From NCBI RefSeq assembly GCF_026342405.1, contig NZ_JAPEMU010000001.1, forward strand, positions 3,968,001 to 4,032,000: DNA of 64,000 nt, in the 5' to 3' direction. The position numbers and the translations under genes were made by a program. The notes under the pieces are model-generated. The model worked only from the letters and a program-made list of their open reading frames with translations. It ran no database searches and was not told the DNA's origin. The stretch is from Kitasatospora sp. NBC_00240 (GTDB taxonomy: Bacteria > Actinomycetota > Actinomycetes > Streptomycetales > Streptomycetaceae). This document shows positions 7,005 through 15,917 of this stretch, piece after piece (the first letter of the stretch is position 1; the number at the start of each line of letters is the position of its first letter).

Positions 7005-8417
7005 TCACTCGCTCTCGCCGCCCGGCCGCCAGGTCTCCGCCAGGTCGCCCCACAGGTAGGCGGTGGCCTCCACACCCTTGCGCAGCAGGTCCAGCTCGAC
7101 CTTCTCGTTGACGGAGTGCCAGCCGTCCGAGGGCACCGAGATGCCGAGGAAGAGCACCGGCGCGCCGAGCACGTCCTGCAGGTCGGCGGCCGGCCCGGAA
7201 CCGCCCTCGCGGGTGAAGAGGATCTTCTTCTCGAAGGCCCGCCCCATCGCCCGGACGGTGGACTGCAGCGCCGGGTGGTCCAAGGGGGTCAGGCAGGGCC
7301 GGGTCGCGCCGGGGAAGACCAGCTCGTACCGGATGCCGTCGGGCACCCGGGCCGCCACCCACGCCCGGACGGCCTCGCGGATCTTCTCGATCTCCTGTCC
7401 GGCGACCAGCCGGAAGGAGAGCTTGAGGTGCGCCGAGGCCGGCACGACGGTCTTTCCGCCGGGGCCGGTGTAACCGCCCCAGATGCCGTTCACCTCGGCG
7501 GTCGGCCGGGCCCAGACCCGCTCCAGGGTGCTGTAGCCGGCCTCGCCCTGCGTCCCGTACGACCTGGCGACCCGCAGCCACTGCGCCTCGTCGAAGGGCA
7601 GCTCGGCGAAGAGCTCGCGCTCACGGTCGGTCAGCTCGACGATGCCGTCGTAGAAGCCCGGGACGTCCACCCGGCGGTCCGCGTCGTGCAGCGCGGCCGC
7701 CAGCTCGGCGGCGACCGAGGCCGGGTTCGGGACGGCTCCGCCGAAGGAGCCGGAGTGGATGTCGGTGTCCGGCCCGAACAGGTCGATCTGGGCGTCGGCC
7801 AGGCCGCGCATGCCGGTGCAGACGGTCGGGGTGTCCTCGGACCACATCCCGGTGTCCGAGATGATCACCACGTCCGAGGCGAGGCGCCCCGCCTCCCGCC
7901 GGACCAGGTCGGCGAAGTGCGGCGAGCCGGACTCCTCCTCGCCCTCGATCAGCAGCTTGAGGTTGACGGCGGGCGCGGTGCGGCCGGTCGCGGCCAGGTG
8001 CGCGCGCACCCCCAGGGTGTGGAAGAAGACCTGACCCTTGTCGTCGGCGGCGCCGCGGGCGAACAGCCGGCGGCCGACCACGGTCGGGGTGAACGGCTCG
8101 GTCGCCCAGCCGTCCTCCTTGGCGGCGGGCTGGACGTCGTGGTGGCCGTAGACGAGAACGGTGGGCGCGGACGAGTCCCCGGACGGCCACTCGGCGAACA
8201 CCGCCGGCAGGCCGTCGGTCTCCCAGACCTCCGCCACCGGGAAGCCGGTCTCCCGCAGCTTGTCCACCAGCCACTCGGCGGAGCGGCGGACCTCGCCGGA
8301 GCGGCCCGGGTCGGCGGAGACGGACGGAATGGCGAGCCAGTCGGCGAGATCCGCCAGGAAGGCGCTCTCGTGCTGCTCGATGAAGGTACGGACGACGCTG
8401 TCCGGAGTTCTCGTCAT
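7005..8417 (-). CDS. M20-family dipeptidase / metallopeptidase
   Basis: A 470-residue zinc peptidase. Metal-binding motifs are seen in order: YGHHDVQPA, the DDKG segment, the general-base motif EGEEESGS, a conserved Asp near DTGMW, and the C-terminal WHSVNE histidine. Length and motifs match dipeptidases of the PepV/CPDP-like M20 branch found next to nudC in Streptomyces. No signal peptide, so it is cytosolic. No ribosome binding site precedes the ATG; TAAAGT ends seven bases upstream, so the mRNA is probably leaderless. The substrate peptide cannot be inferred. Confidence 0.88.
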   Translation of the reverse strand: MTRTPDSVVRTFIEQHESAFLADLADWLAIPSVSADPGRSGEVRRSAEWLVDKLRETGFPVAEVWETDGLPAVFAEWPSGDSSAPTVLVYGHHDVQPAAKEDGWATEPFTPTVVGRRLFARGAADDKGQVFFHTLGVRAHLAATGRTAPAVNLKLLIEGEEESGSPHFADLVRREAGRLASDVVIISDTGMWSEDTPTVCTGMRGLADAQIDLFGPDTDIHSGSFGGAVPNPASVAAELAAALHDADRRVDVPGFYDGIVELTDRERELFAELPFDEAQWLRVARSYGTQGEAGYSTLERVWARPTAEVNGIWGGYTGPGGKTVVPASAHLKLSFRLVAGQEIEKIREAVRAWVAARVPDGIRYELVFPGATRPCLTPLDHPALQSTVRAMGRAFEKKILFTREGGSGPAADLQDVLGAPVLFLGISVPSDGWHSVNEKVELDLLRKGVEATAYLWGDLAETWRPGGESE

Positions 8418-8490
8418 ACGGACGACTTTAGTTCGCCCGTGCGGGTGCTCGCCCCGGCCGTCCGCTCGCTGGGCGGCGCGGGGCCTGTAA

Positions 8491-8534
8491 CCTCCGTCAC
8501 CTCCCGGCCGCGGACGGCGGGGAGGTGACGGAGG
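8491..8534 (-). terminator. Terminator of the ABC exporter genes
   Basis: Fifteen-base perfect arms (8491-8505 and 8520-8534) with a 14-base loop, 19 bases beyond the permease stop codon. Confidence 0.8.
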
Positions 8535-8552
8535 CGGTGCGGGCGGGGTCGC

Positions 8553-11500
8553 TCAGCCGCTGGTCCGCAGCAGGGCGATCCGGGAGCGGGTCAGCAGCGC
8601 GGCCAGCGCCACCGCGACGAGCGGCAGCACCACCAGGGTGATTCCCATGGTCATCCACGGGAAGACCACCACCGTCCGGTCGACGGCCTCCTCCGGGCCC
8701 ATCCCCGGGTACGGGGTGGCCACCCCCTCCACCTTGCGCAGGGCCACCGCGGGCACCACCCCGCAGATCGTCCCCAGCACCGCGCCCATCGCCGCGATCA
8801 CCCCGCACTGGAAGCCGGAGAGCGTCCGGCGGATCCGCGGGGCCGCGCCGACCGCCGCCAGCGTGGTGAGGTCACGTTGGGAGTCGGCCGCCGCCAGGCC
8901 GGTGGCGATGCCGGCCGCGCCGAGCGCGACCAGTGCGGCGAACCCGGTGAGCGCCAGGGTGGCCAGGTCGCCCTGGGCCCGGTAGCCGCGCTCGACCTCG
9001 AACTGGACGCCCTCGCTGATCCGGTCCACGGCGGCCAGGGTCTTCTGCTCGGACGCGTCGCCCGGCCGCTTCTCCGGGAGCCAGACCGAGCCGGCGTCGG
9101 TGCTGGTCAGGCCGAGCCGCTGGACCACCTGCGGAGCGATCACGGCCCGGCTCCAGGTGACCGGCAGCGGCACGGTCACCAGCACGGCGTCCACGGTGAC
9201 CTGGTGGACGGCCGGCCGGTGCGAGGGGCCCCCGCCGTCGGTCGGCCGGCCGGCGATCGGCAGGCCGGCCGCGGGCGCGGCGGACGAGGACGCGGACGCG
9301 GACGCGGACGCGGACGGCGACACGGACGTGGACGGGCCCGCCGACGGGGTCGCGCCCGGGGACTGCGTGGCCGACGGAGCCGCGGACGACGGCGCCGCGG
9401 ACGGGCCGGCCGACTCGTCCTGGTACGGCTCGGTCAGATCCAGCGTGATCTTGCCGTCCTTGAGGTACTTCGGGTCGAAGACCAGCGCCTTGCCCGCCGC
9501 CAGGGCCTGCTCGGCGGCCTGTTCGTGGATCCCGAAGTAGTTGTGCAGCAGCGTGCTGTCACCCACCTGGAGCGACCCGAACGCCCCGCCCCGGAAGCTC
9601 GTGGCGTCCTGCTTGCAGCGCGGGTCCTTGCGCAGTTCCCGGAACTGCTCCGGCGTGCTCGCGGGCGCCGCGTAGAGGTCGTCGGCCGGGCAGCGGCGCT
9701 CCTTGGGCGTCGACACGTCGACGTTGCCGCAGCCGCCCTTCATGGCCGCCTGGCAGTCGCCCATGTAGTTGACCCGCTGGACGTCGGCCCGCGGCCCGAG
9801 CGCGCCGAGGTTGTGGTCGACGGCCGTCCGCAGCTGGGGCAGCAGCTTGCCGTCGCCGGCCGGCCCCCAGCCGCCGGCCAGCGTGACCGCCCCGGCCGGC
9901 GCCGAGGCGACGTACTCCCGCCGGTTCTGCTCGTCGCTGCTCGCCGAGTAGACGCCGACCGCCACCGACCCGGCCACCGCCGCCATCACGGCGGCCACGG
10001 CGGGCGCGGTCCGGCCGCGGTGGCGCACCGAGTCGCGCAGCGCGAGCCGCGGCCCGAGCGGCAGCCGGCCGCCGAGCCGGCCGAAGAGGCCGACCAGCAT
10101 CGGGGCGAGGGCGACCATGCCGAGTTCGGCGATCATCGAGCCGCCGAGCACGGCCAGGCTGCGGCTGCCGACGCCGGCCGTCGATCCGAGCAGGGCCAGC
10201 GCGGCGCCGCCCGCCAGCATCAGCAGGCCGAGCGCCGCCAGCCGCTTGCTCGGCGGCTTGACCGAGCCGCGGCCGGTGAGCGCCGAGACCACGTCCTGCC
10301 GGGAGGCCTGGACGGCCGGCACGACCGCGGCGAGCAGCCCGGTGACCAGCCCGATGCCCATCACCCCGAGCAGGTCGAGCGGTTGGAGGTCGAAGTGCCC
10401 GAAACGCTCCCCGGCGTACTGCTCCGCCCACGGGCGCAGCGCGGCGACCAGGCCGACGGCGACCACCAGACCGGCCGCGGCGCCGGTGACGCCGAGGACG
10501 ACACCGCCGCCCAGCACCACCGAGCGGATGTGCGCGCGCTCACCGCCGCCGGCCGCGAGCAGGCCGAGCTGCCGCCGGGAGCGCCTGGCCCCGACGGCGA
10601 AGGCGGGGCCCGCGAGCAGCACGATCTCCAGCAGTGCCATGCCCGCGACGGTGGCCAGGATGACCACGGCCGTCCGGTCGAAGTAGTTGCCCGAGCCGGC
10701 GCCGCGCCGGTCCAGCTCGACGTAGTAGGGCACCTCGGAGCGGGGCGGCTGGTCCAGCAGGACGCTGCGCGAGGCGGCCGTGAAGCCGTACTTGTTGAGC
10801 TCCATGACCTTCGGCCAGTCGAGCACCGCGCCCTGCGGCAGCTTCACCAACCAGTGCTGGTCCGGCTCGACGGCGCCGCTCCTGGTGTTCTGGCGGGTGC
10901 CGGGCACGGCGGCCAGCGGTGCCACCAGCTCGCCGGGGCGGCCGATCAGGACGGCGCTGTGCAGCTCGCCCGGGTACTCGACGGCGGCGGTGATGGTGTA
11001 CGGCGTCTGTTCCAGCCCGCGCGGGCTGGTGCGGTCGCCGATCTTCAGGTGCGCGCGGTCCAGGAAGTCGCGGGTCGCCGCGATCTCGTGGGAGGCGGCG
11101 GGCACCCGGCCCTCCAGCACGGTGACCCGGCCCCGCCAGACCGGGTCGGCCAGGTCGGCCTCGCCGGTCTGCACCTGGAGCAGGCCCTCGGCGCTGGTGG
11201 TGGAGGTGAACGGGCCTTCGGTGACCGGGATCAAGGTGCTGCCGGCCGGCAGCAGCTCGCGGACCAGGGTGGCGGGCAGGGTCTCCAGACTGCGCTTCTG
11301 CTCCGCGGTGGGCTGCTTGCCCTGCTCCGGTCCGTCCGACGAGCTGCCGTCGCGGGGGTCGGGCGCCTGGAGCACCGTCGTGCCGGCGCCGGACAGCCGG
11401 ATCTCGGCGTCGGCCCGGCCCATGGTGCGGACCACCTGCTCCACCGGGTCCAGCTGGCTGCTGCGAAAGACGATGTCGGCCCCGGCCACGCCGAGGACGG

Positions 11501-11600
11501 GCAGGGCGACCATCGCGACGACCAGGGCGCTGCGGCCCTTGGCGCGCAGGGCGTCGCGGCGGGCGATGCGCAGGGCCACCCGCCAGGCGGTGAGCTTCAC
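8553..11600 (-). CDS. FtsX/MacB-type ABC transporter permease with large extracellular domain
   Basis: A 1015-residue membrane protein. One transmembrane segment lies near residues 26-44, a first FtsX unit at about 325-415 with further helices to about 545, and a second FtsX unit in the last 130 residues. The regions between are long and extracellular. A Ser/Ala/Pro-rich linker occupies about residues 740-790, and Cys pairs (CQAAMKGGC, CPADD, CKQD) in the soluble part may form disulfides. The GTG start overlaps the ATPase stop by four bases (GTGA). Such type VII ABC proteins act in export or mechanotransmission; cargo is unknown. A PadR gene upstream suggests drug- or stress-responsive control. 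Confidence 0.87.
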   Translation of the reverse strand: MKLTAWRVALRIARRDALRAKGRSALVVAMVALPVLGVAGADIVFRSSQLDPVEQVVRTMGRADAEIRLSGAGTTVLQAPDPRDGSSSDGPEQGKQPTAEQKRSLETLPATLVRELLPAGSTLIPVTEGPFTSTTSAEGLLQVQTGEADLADPVWRGRVTVLEGRVPAASHEIAATRDFLDRAHLKIGDRTSPRGLEQTPYTITAAVEYPGELHSAVLIGRPGELVAPLAAVPGTRQNTRSGAVEPDQHWLVKLPQGAVLDWPKVMELNKYGFTAASRSVLLDQPPRSEVPYYVELDRRGAGSGNYFDRTAVVILATVAGMALLEIVLLAGPAFAVGARRSRRQLGLLAAGGGERAHIRSVVLGGGVVLGVTGAAAGLVVAVGLVAALRPWAEQYAGERFGHFDLQPLDLLGVMGIGLVTGLLAAVVPAVQASRQDVVSALTGRGSVKPPSKRLAALGLLMLAGGAALALLGSTAGVGSRSLAVLGGSMIAELGMVALAPMLVGLFGRLGGRLPLGPRLALRDSVRHRGRTAPAVAAVMAAVAGSVAVGVYSASSDEQNRREYVASAPAGAVTLAGGWGPAGDGKLLPQLRTAVDHNLGALGPRADVQRVNYMGDCQAAMKGGCGNVDVSTPKERRCPADDLYAAPASTPEQFRELRKDPRCKQDATSFRGGAFGSLQVGDSTLLHNYFGIHEQAAEQALAAGKALVFDPKYLKDGKITLDLTEPYQDESAGPSAAPSSAAPSATQSPGATPSAGPSTSVSPSASASASASSSAAPAAGLPIAGRPTDGGGPSHRPAVHQVTVDAVLVTVPLPVTWSRAVIAPQVVQRLGLTSTDAGSVWLPEKRPGDASEQKTLAAVDRISEGVQFEVERGYRAQGDLATLALTGFAALVALGAAGIATGLAAADSQRDLTTLAAVGAAPRIRRTLSGFQCGVIAAMGAVLGTICGVVPAVALRKVEGVATPYPGMGPEEAVDRTVVVFPWMTMGITLVVLPLVAVALAALLTRSRIALLRTSG
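9288..9317 (-). repeat. Hexanucleotide repeat in the permease linker
   Basis: About five tandem copies of GGACGC (plus-strand reading), encoding alternating Ser-Ala in the extracellular linker of the permease. A slippage-prone, low-complexity spacer. Confidence 0.8.
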
Positions 11601-12367
11601 TCTTGCACCGGGCCCTTCACGCTGTTGGTCGCGGCGGAGACCAGCAGGCTGGCGGCGTCCTGGCTGACGCTCTCGTCGACCATCCGGCCGTCCCGCAGGA
11701 AGACCACGCGGTCGGCCCAGGCGGCGTGCCGGGCCTCGTGGGTGACCATCATGGCGGCGGCGCCGGCGTCGCAGCGGGCCCGCAGCACACTGAGCACCGA
11801 CTCGCCGGTGGTGGAGTCGAGGGCGCCGGTGGGCTCGTCGGCGAGGACGAGGCGGCGGTCGCCGATCAGCGCGCGGGCGATCGCGACCCGCTGCTGCTGG
11901 CCGCCGGACATGTCGTCGGGGAAGCGGTCGGCGAGCTCCGGGATGCCGAGCTCCTCCAGGGCGGCGAGCGCCTCGCGGCGGGCCGCCCGGCCGGAGACGC
12001 CGTCCAGTTCGCGGGGCAGCGAGATGTTCTCGGCGGCGGTCAGCGCGGGTATCAGGTTGTAGTCCTGGAAGACGTAGCCGATGGAGCGGCGGCGCACCCG
12101 GGCGAGGTCCTTGCGGGAGAGCCCGCCGAGGGCGACGCCCTCGACCAGCACCTGGCCGCCGGTCGGGGTGTCCAGGCCGCCGGCCAGGGTGAGCAGGGTG
12201 GACTTGCCGGAGCCGGAGGGCCCCATCACGGCGACGAACTCGCCGGGGTGCACCTTGAGGTCGACCCCGCGCAGGGCCTGGACCTCGGAGGCCCCCTGCC
12301 CGTGCACCCGGGTGACGTGGTCCAGGTGGAGCACCGCTCCCGTCGTGTTCCTGGTCGGATCGCTCAC
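11597..12367 (-). CDS. ABC transporter ATP-binding protein (LolD/MacB type)
   Basis: A 256-residue ATPase with Walker A GPSGSGKST, the Q-loop in YVFQDYNL, signature MSGGQQQR, Walker B LVLADEPT and the H-loop in MMVTHEARHA. It belongs to the family that pairs with FtsX-type permeases, and its stop codon overlaps the permease start, so the two subunits are made together. The GTG at 12367 has GAGGGGG five bases upstream. It is in the same orientation as padR, but 344 bases of low-complexity sequence separate the two. Confidence 0.92.
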   Translation of the reverse strand: MSDPTRNTTGAVLHLDHVTRVHGQGASEVQALRGVDLKVHPGEFVAVMGPSGSGKSTLLTLAGGLDTPTGGQVLVEGVALGGLSRKDLARVRRRSIGYVFQDYNLIPALTAAENISLPRELDGVSGRAARREALAALEELGIPELADRFPDDMSGGQQQRVAIARALIGDRRLVLADEPTGALDSTTGESVLSVLRARCDAGAAAMMVTHEARHAAWADRVVFLRDGRMVDESVSQDAASLLVSAATNSVKGPVQE

Positions 12368-12711
12368 TGTTTCCCCCTCGTGGGTCGGGCTGTGGGTACG
12401 GGCTCGGGTTCGAGCCGGTGGGAGCGCGCCGGCCAGGTGTGGCCGGGCCGCGGCTCGTGACGTCGGGTGGCCGCGGGCGCCGGTCGGCTCCGCGGGCCGC
12501 GGCGGGGCGGCAGGTCGGCGGAGGTCGGGGCGGCCCGGCGGGCGGGCGGAAGGGCGACGGGCTCGGCCCGGTGCGCGGGCGGCCGGTGCCCGGCGCGGCG
12601 GTCGCGGTCGGGGCGCCCGGAGGCAGGGCCGGGGCACCGGTGGCCGGTCCGGTGGTGGTGTCGGTCCCGGTGTCGGTCCGGGCGGTGGTGTCGGTTCGGG
12701 GTGGGGCGGGG
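12368..12711. other. Low-complexity gap between padR and the ABC genes
   Basis: No gene is supported here. The plus strand is strikingly G/T-rich at 12640-12715, with repeated GGTGTCGGT-like words, and the rest is G/C-only simple sequence. ORFs in this stretch translate to Arg/Gly/Ala strings. I see no convincing terminator or promoter. Confidence 0.6.
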
Positions 12712-13362
12712 TCAGCCTCTGAAGACCCGTCGACCGGTGCGGGCCGGCGGGGCCTCCTTGGCCGGCTCCGGCCCGGTGCGGGGTTCGTCGGGCGCCGGCC
12801 GCGCGGCGCGGGCCTCGGCGTGCTGGGCGAGGCGGGTCTCGCAGTGGTCGAGCCAGCGCACCTCGGCCTCGGCCTGGAAGATCAGCTGGTCGAGGACGAG
12901 CAGCCAGGCGAGGTCGGAGCCGTCGTCACGGCCGGCCTTCGGCCCGCTCTCGCCGGCCAGTGCGCGGCCCTTGAGGCGGGTGTAGTCCTGGAGTGCCTTG
13001 ATGCTGTGCCGACGCTGGCTCTGGACGACGGCGGGCACGTCCACCCCCGGGACGGTCACCGCCATGGCCAGCTTGATCGCCAGTTCGTCGCGGGGCGGGT
13101 TGGTCCGGGGCACCGGGGTGTCGAACCAGTTGCGCAGTTCCGCGCGTCCCTCCTCGGTGACGGCGTAGAACTGGTGGCCCTCCTCGTCCTCTCCGGCGGG
13201 TACCACCAGGCCGTCGCGTTCCAGACGTCCGAGCGTGGTGTAGACCTGCCCGACGTTGAGCGGCCAGGTCGATCCGGTACGGGCCTCGAACTCGGCGCGC
13301 AGCTGGTAGCCGTAGCGGGGGCCTTGGTCGAGCAGGGCCAGCAGACCGTGACGAATGGACAT
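12712..13362 (-). CDS. PadR-family transcriptional regulator
   Basis: A 216-residue protein with an N-terminal PadR winged helix (RHGLLALLDQGPRYGYQL, NVGQVYTTLGRLERDGLV) and a C-terminal helical dimerisation region, typical of the longer PadR-s2/AphA-like group. The last 35 residues are Pro/Ala/Arg-rich and likely disordered. The ATG at 13362 has no ribosome binding site and lies eight bases after a -10 box, so it is probably leaderless. A palindrome covering the promoter and start codon (13360-13385) is the likely autorepression site. It probably controls the ABC exporter downstream. Confidence 0.9.
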   Translation of the reverse strand: MSIRHGLLALLDQGPRYGYQLRAEFEARTGSTWPLNVGQVYTTLGRLERDGLVVPAGEDEEGHQFYAVTEEGRAELRNWFDTPVPRTNPPRDELAIKLAMAVTVPGVDVPAVVQSQRRHSIKALQDYTRLKGRALAGESGPKAGRDDGSDLAWLLVLDQLIFQAEAEVRWLDHCETRLAQHAEARAARPAPDEPRTGPEPAKEAPPARTGRRVFRG

Positions 13363-13399
13363 ACCGAGTATGTATACCCGGTATGCCCTTCGCACTCAA
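13360..13399 (-). promoter_or_regulatory. padR promoter with overlapping palindromic operator
   Basis: Minus strand: -35 TTGAGT (13399-13394), a 17-bp spacer, -10 TATACA (13376-13371). The operator is an inverted repeat with perfect seven-base arms CATACCG/CGGTATG at 13360-13366 and 13379-13385, and GTATAC inside. It covers the -10 box and the start codon, so a bound repressor would block transcription. Confidence 0.65.
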
Positions 13400-13542
13400 G
13401 CCGCGCCCGCGCCCTCTCCCCGCCGCCCGCACGTCCCGCACGTCCCCGCCGCCGGCCCGCCCCCGGCTCGTCGCCGGCCGATCGCCCTCCCGTCGCCCGC
13501 CGATTCCCGGCCCGGCGCGCCGACCCGGTAGCGTCGTGCGGT

Positions 13543-14511
13543 GTGAGCCAGTTGCGCATCGCCACCTTCAACCTGTTGCACGGTCAGCCGCTGGCCCCCG
13601 ACGGCAGCCCGCTGGACCTCCCGTCCGCGGCCGGCGACCCGCTCGCCGAGGCGATCGCCGGCCTGGACGCCGACGTGCTGGCGATCCAGGAGGTGGACCG
13701 CCACCAGGAGCGGTCCGGCCTGATCGACCAGGCCGCCGTCGCCGCCAAGGCGATGGGCGCCGCCGACTGGCGCTTCGCCGCCGCCCTGCACGGCCACCCG
13801 GCGCCGGTGGCCGGCTGGGTGCAGGACCGCACGGTCAGCGGCCTGCAGGTGTACGGCCCCACCGAGGTCGGCACCGCCACCGACCTGCCCTCGTACGGCA
13901 CGGCGCTGCTCACCCGGCTGCCGGTGCACCACTGGCGGGCCCGCCGGTTCGCGCCGGCGCCGTTCGGTCTGCCGCTGCGGGTGGCCGGCCGGCGCGGGCT
14001 CACCCCCGTGCCGGACGAGCCGCGGGCGGCGCTGGCCGCCGTACTGGAGGGCGAGCGCGGACCGTTCACCGTGGTCGCCGCGCACCTGTCCTTCGTGCCG
14101 GGCTGGAACATGGCCCAGCTGGCCGGCATCCGCAGGTGGATCGCCGACCTGCCGCAGCCCTACCTGGTGCTGGGGGACTTCAACCTGATCGGCGCGGTGC
14201 CCCGCACCGTGCTCGGCGGGGCCACCGCGCTGGAACGCTCCGGCCCGCGCCGGATGCGCGAGCTGCGGGCCGCCCGCCGGGCCGGGGCGGCCCTCGCGGA
14301 GCCGCGCCGACGCCGGGTGCGCGAGCCGCGGGCCCGGCTGCAGGGCTGGCACGACCTGGCCAGGATCCCCACCTACCCCTCGCACCGGCCGGCCGTGCAG
14401 TTCGACCACGTGCTCGCCGTCGGGGTGCCGCGCGGCGCCGTCGGGGCCTCCCTGGCGCCGCGCACCGCGGTCTCCGACCACCGGCCGCTGGTGGTGGAGG
14501 TCGGGCTCTGA
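13543..14511 (+). CDS. Endonuclease/exonuclease/phosphatase-fold hydrolase
   Basis: A 322-residue EEP-superfamily protein. Motifs: ATFNLLHG at the start, the metal-binding Glu in AIQEVD at about residue 49, HLSF in the middle, LGDFNL (catalytic Asp-Asn) and the terminal SDHRPL. The family cleaves phosphodiesters in nucleic acids, sphingomyelin or inositol phosphates; no signal peptide is seen, so an intracellular substrate is likelier. The GTG at 13543 is preceded by TAGCGT eight bases upstream and no ribosome binding site, which suggests a leaderless mRNA. Divergent from padR with about 180 bases between. Confidence 0.85.
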   Translation: MSQLRIATFNLLHGQPLAPDGSPLDLPSAAGDPLAEAIAGLDADVLAIQEVDRHQERSGLIDQAAVAAKAMGAADWRFAAALHGHPAPVAGWVQDRTVSGLQVYGPTEVGTATDLPSYGTALLTRLPVHHWRARRFAPAPFGLPLRVAGRRGLTPVPDEPRAALAAVLEGERGPFTVVAAHLSFVPGWNMAQLAGIRRWIADLPQPYLVLGDFNLIGAVPRTVLGGATALERSGPRRMRELRAARRAGAALAEPRRRRVREPRARLQGWHDLARIPTYPSHRPAVQFDHVLAVGVPRGAVGASLAPRTAVSDHRPLVVEVGL

Positions 14512-14541
14512 GGCCCCGTCCGGGCCCTCCTGGCCGTCCGT

Positions 14542-15726
14542 CTAGTAGTGCGTCAACTGGCCGTTCTGGTGCGGCAGCACCGTGGCGGGGGTGAGCGGGT
14601 CGTACTGCAGCAGGAGCATCGCGGCGTCGTCGCCGAGCTGCCGGCCGACATGGCGGACCACGTCCTCGTGCACCCGGTGCAGCACCTCGGCCGGGTGGCC
14701 CAGGGCGTGCGCCGGCAGGCGCTCGGCGAGCGGGTAGAAGGCGCCGGCGCGGTCCCGGGCCTCGACCACGCCGTCGGTGAAGAGCAGGACCCGGTCGCCG
14801 GGGCTCAGCCGGACCCGCTGCACCGGCGGGCAGACGTCCGCCGGGTCGAGGACGCCGAGCGGCGGGACGGTCTCGTCCAGCCCCAGCACCCGGACGCCCT
14901 CGCCCTCCCGCAGCAGCAGCGGCGAGGGGTGTCCGCAGTTGGCGATCTCCGCGGTGCCGTCCGGCCCGACCCCGATCAGCACGAGTGTGACGAACTCCTC
15001 CTCCACCCCGGTGTGGTCGTTCTCGTGCAGGGCCCGGTCGAGGCTGACGGCCAGCCAGCCGGCCACCTTGTCCAGCGCGGGCTCCTGGTGCGCGGCCTCC
15101 CGGAAGGCGCCGAGCACGGCGGCGGCGGTCTCGACCGCGTTCAGACCCTTGCCGCGGACGTCGCCGACCACCGCCCGGACGCCGTGCCGGGTGTTGACCA
15201 GCTCGTAGAGGTCGCCACCGATCCGGGCCTGCGCGGCGGCGGCCGCGTAGTGCACGGCCGCCCGGACGCTGCCGACCCGGTCCGGGACCGGCCGCAGCAG
15301 CACCCGGCGGGCGACCTCGGCCACCAGCTGGGCGTCGGCCAGGGCCTTCTCCTGACGCAGGCGCAGGGTGGCGCTGACCCAGCCGATGGCGGCGACCAGG
15401 ACGATGGCGAAGACGGTGGCGCTGTGCACGGACTCCCCGAGCGAGTCGCTGGAGAGGGCCATCAGGAAGGCCGCCGCCTCGGTGCAGAGCCCGATCAGCA
15501 GCGGGTACCAGGTGCGGCGACTGACCACGGCGGCCAGCGCGGGGACTGCGGTGAGGGCCGGTTCGACCGTCACCCCGGTGTCGGTGAAGTAGTTGAGGGC
15601 GACCACCAGCGCCATGCCGATGAACGGCAGCGCGAGTGCCGTCCTCGGCCAGGTGCCGGTACCGCCCGGAGCGGCCCCCGGGGTCGGCCCCGCGAAGCGC
15701 TCTCTGATCCATCCGGTCGCGCTCAA
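14542..15726 (-). CDS. Membrane-anchored SpoIIE/RsbU-type PP2C phosphatase
   Basis: A 394-residue protein with four or so N-terminal membrane helices (about residues 30-120) followed by a PP2C catalytic domain of the SpoIIE class. Metal-binding acidic residues are seen in GGDLYE, GDVRGKG, TDGVVEARD and GDDAAML. Such proteins dephosphorylate anti-anti-sigma factors (STAS proteins) in partner-switching control of sigma factors; no kinase or STAS partner is in the window. It starts with TTG at 15726 with GGAGAG seven bases upstream. Separate from adnB by about 190 bases that carry a promoter-like box. Confidence 0.9.
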   Translation of the reverse strand: MSATGWIRERFAGPTPGAAPGGTGTWPRTALALPFIGMALVVALNYFTDTGVTVEPALTAVPALAAVVSRRTWYPLLIGLCTEAAAFLMALSSDSLGESVHSATVFAIVLVAAIGWVSATLRLRQEKALADAQLVAEVARRVLLRPVPDRVGSVRAAVHYAAAAAQARIGGDLYELVNTRHGVRAVVGDVRGKGLNAVETAAAVLGAFREAAHQEPALDKVAGWLAVSLDRALHENDHTGVEEEFVTLVLIGVGPDGTAEIANCGHPSPLLLREGEGVRVLGLDETVPPLGVLDPADVCPPVQRVRLSPGDRVLLFTDGVVEARDRAGAFYPLAERLPAHALGHPAEVLHRVHEDVVRHVGRQLGDDAAMLLLQYDPLTPATVLPHQNGQLTHY

Positions 15727-15853
15727 CTTCGGTCTCTCCAGCAGAAGGTGCGGGCGCCCCGAGGGTTGCCTGCGGTGATGACTGAGGGTCAGGAGGAAGG
15801 GGCCTTGCTGGCGGCCGGAGTACGAGGTGACCGGTTACCGACCCCACAATAGG

Positions 15854-15884
15854 CGCGAAACGCGCATGGAGCACAGGTTTCGCG
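15854..15884. promoter_or_regulatory. Inverted repeat in the phosphatase promoter region
   Basis: Eight-base arms CGCGAAAC (15854-15861) and GTTTCGCG (15877-15884) with a 15-base spacer. It lies just upstream of a possible minus-strand -10 box CTATTGT (15852-15846), about 120 bases before the phosphatase start. It has the form of a dimeric regulator site. Confidence 0.4.
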
Positions 15885-15917
15885 TGATCGCGTGACGACT
15901 TGGAAGCTCTCTGTGAC

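Noticed and set aside
9288..9317. GGACGC repeat considered as a CRISPR or minisatellite locus
   Set aside because: It is a short in-frame hexamer run coding for Ser-Ala in a linker, with no spacers.
12418..13542. Upstream extension of the EEP hydrolase frame to 12418
   Set aside because: It would run through the low-complexity gap and antisense to padR; the core begins at ATFNLLHG right after the GTG at 13543.
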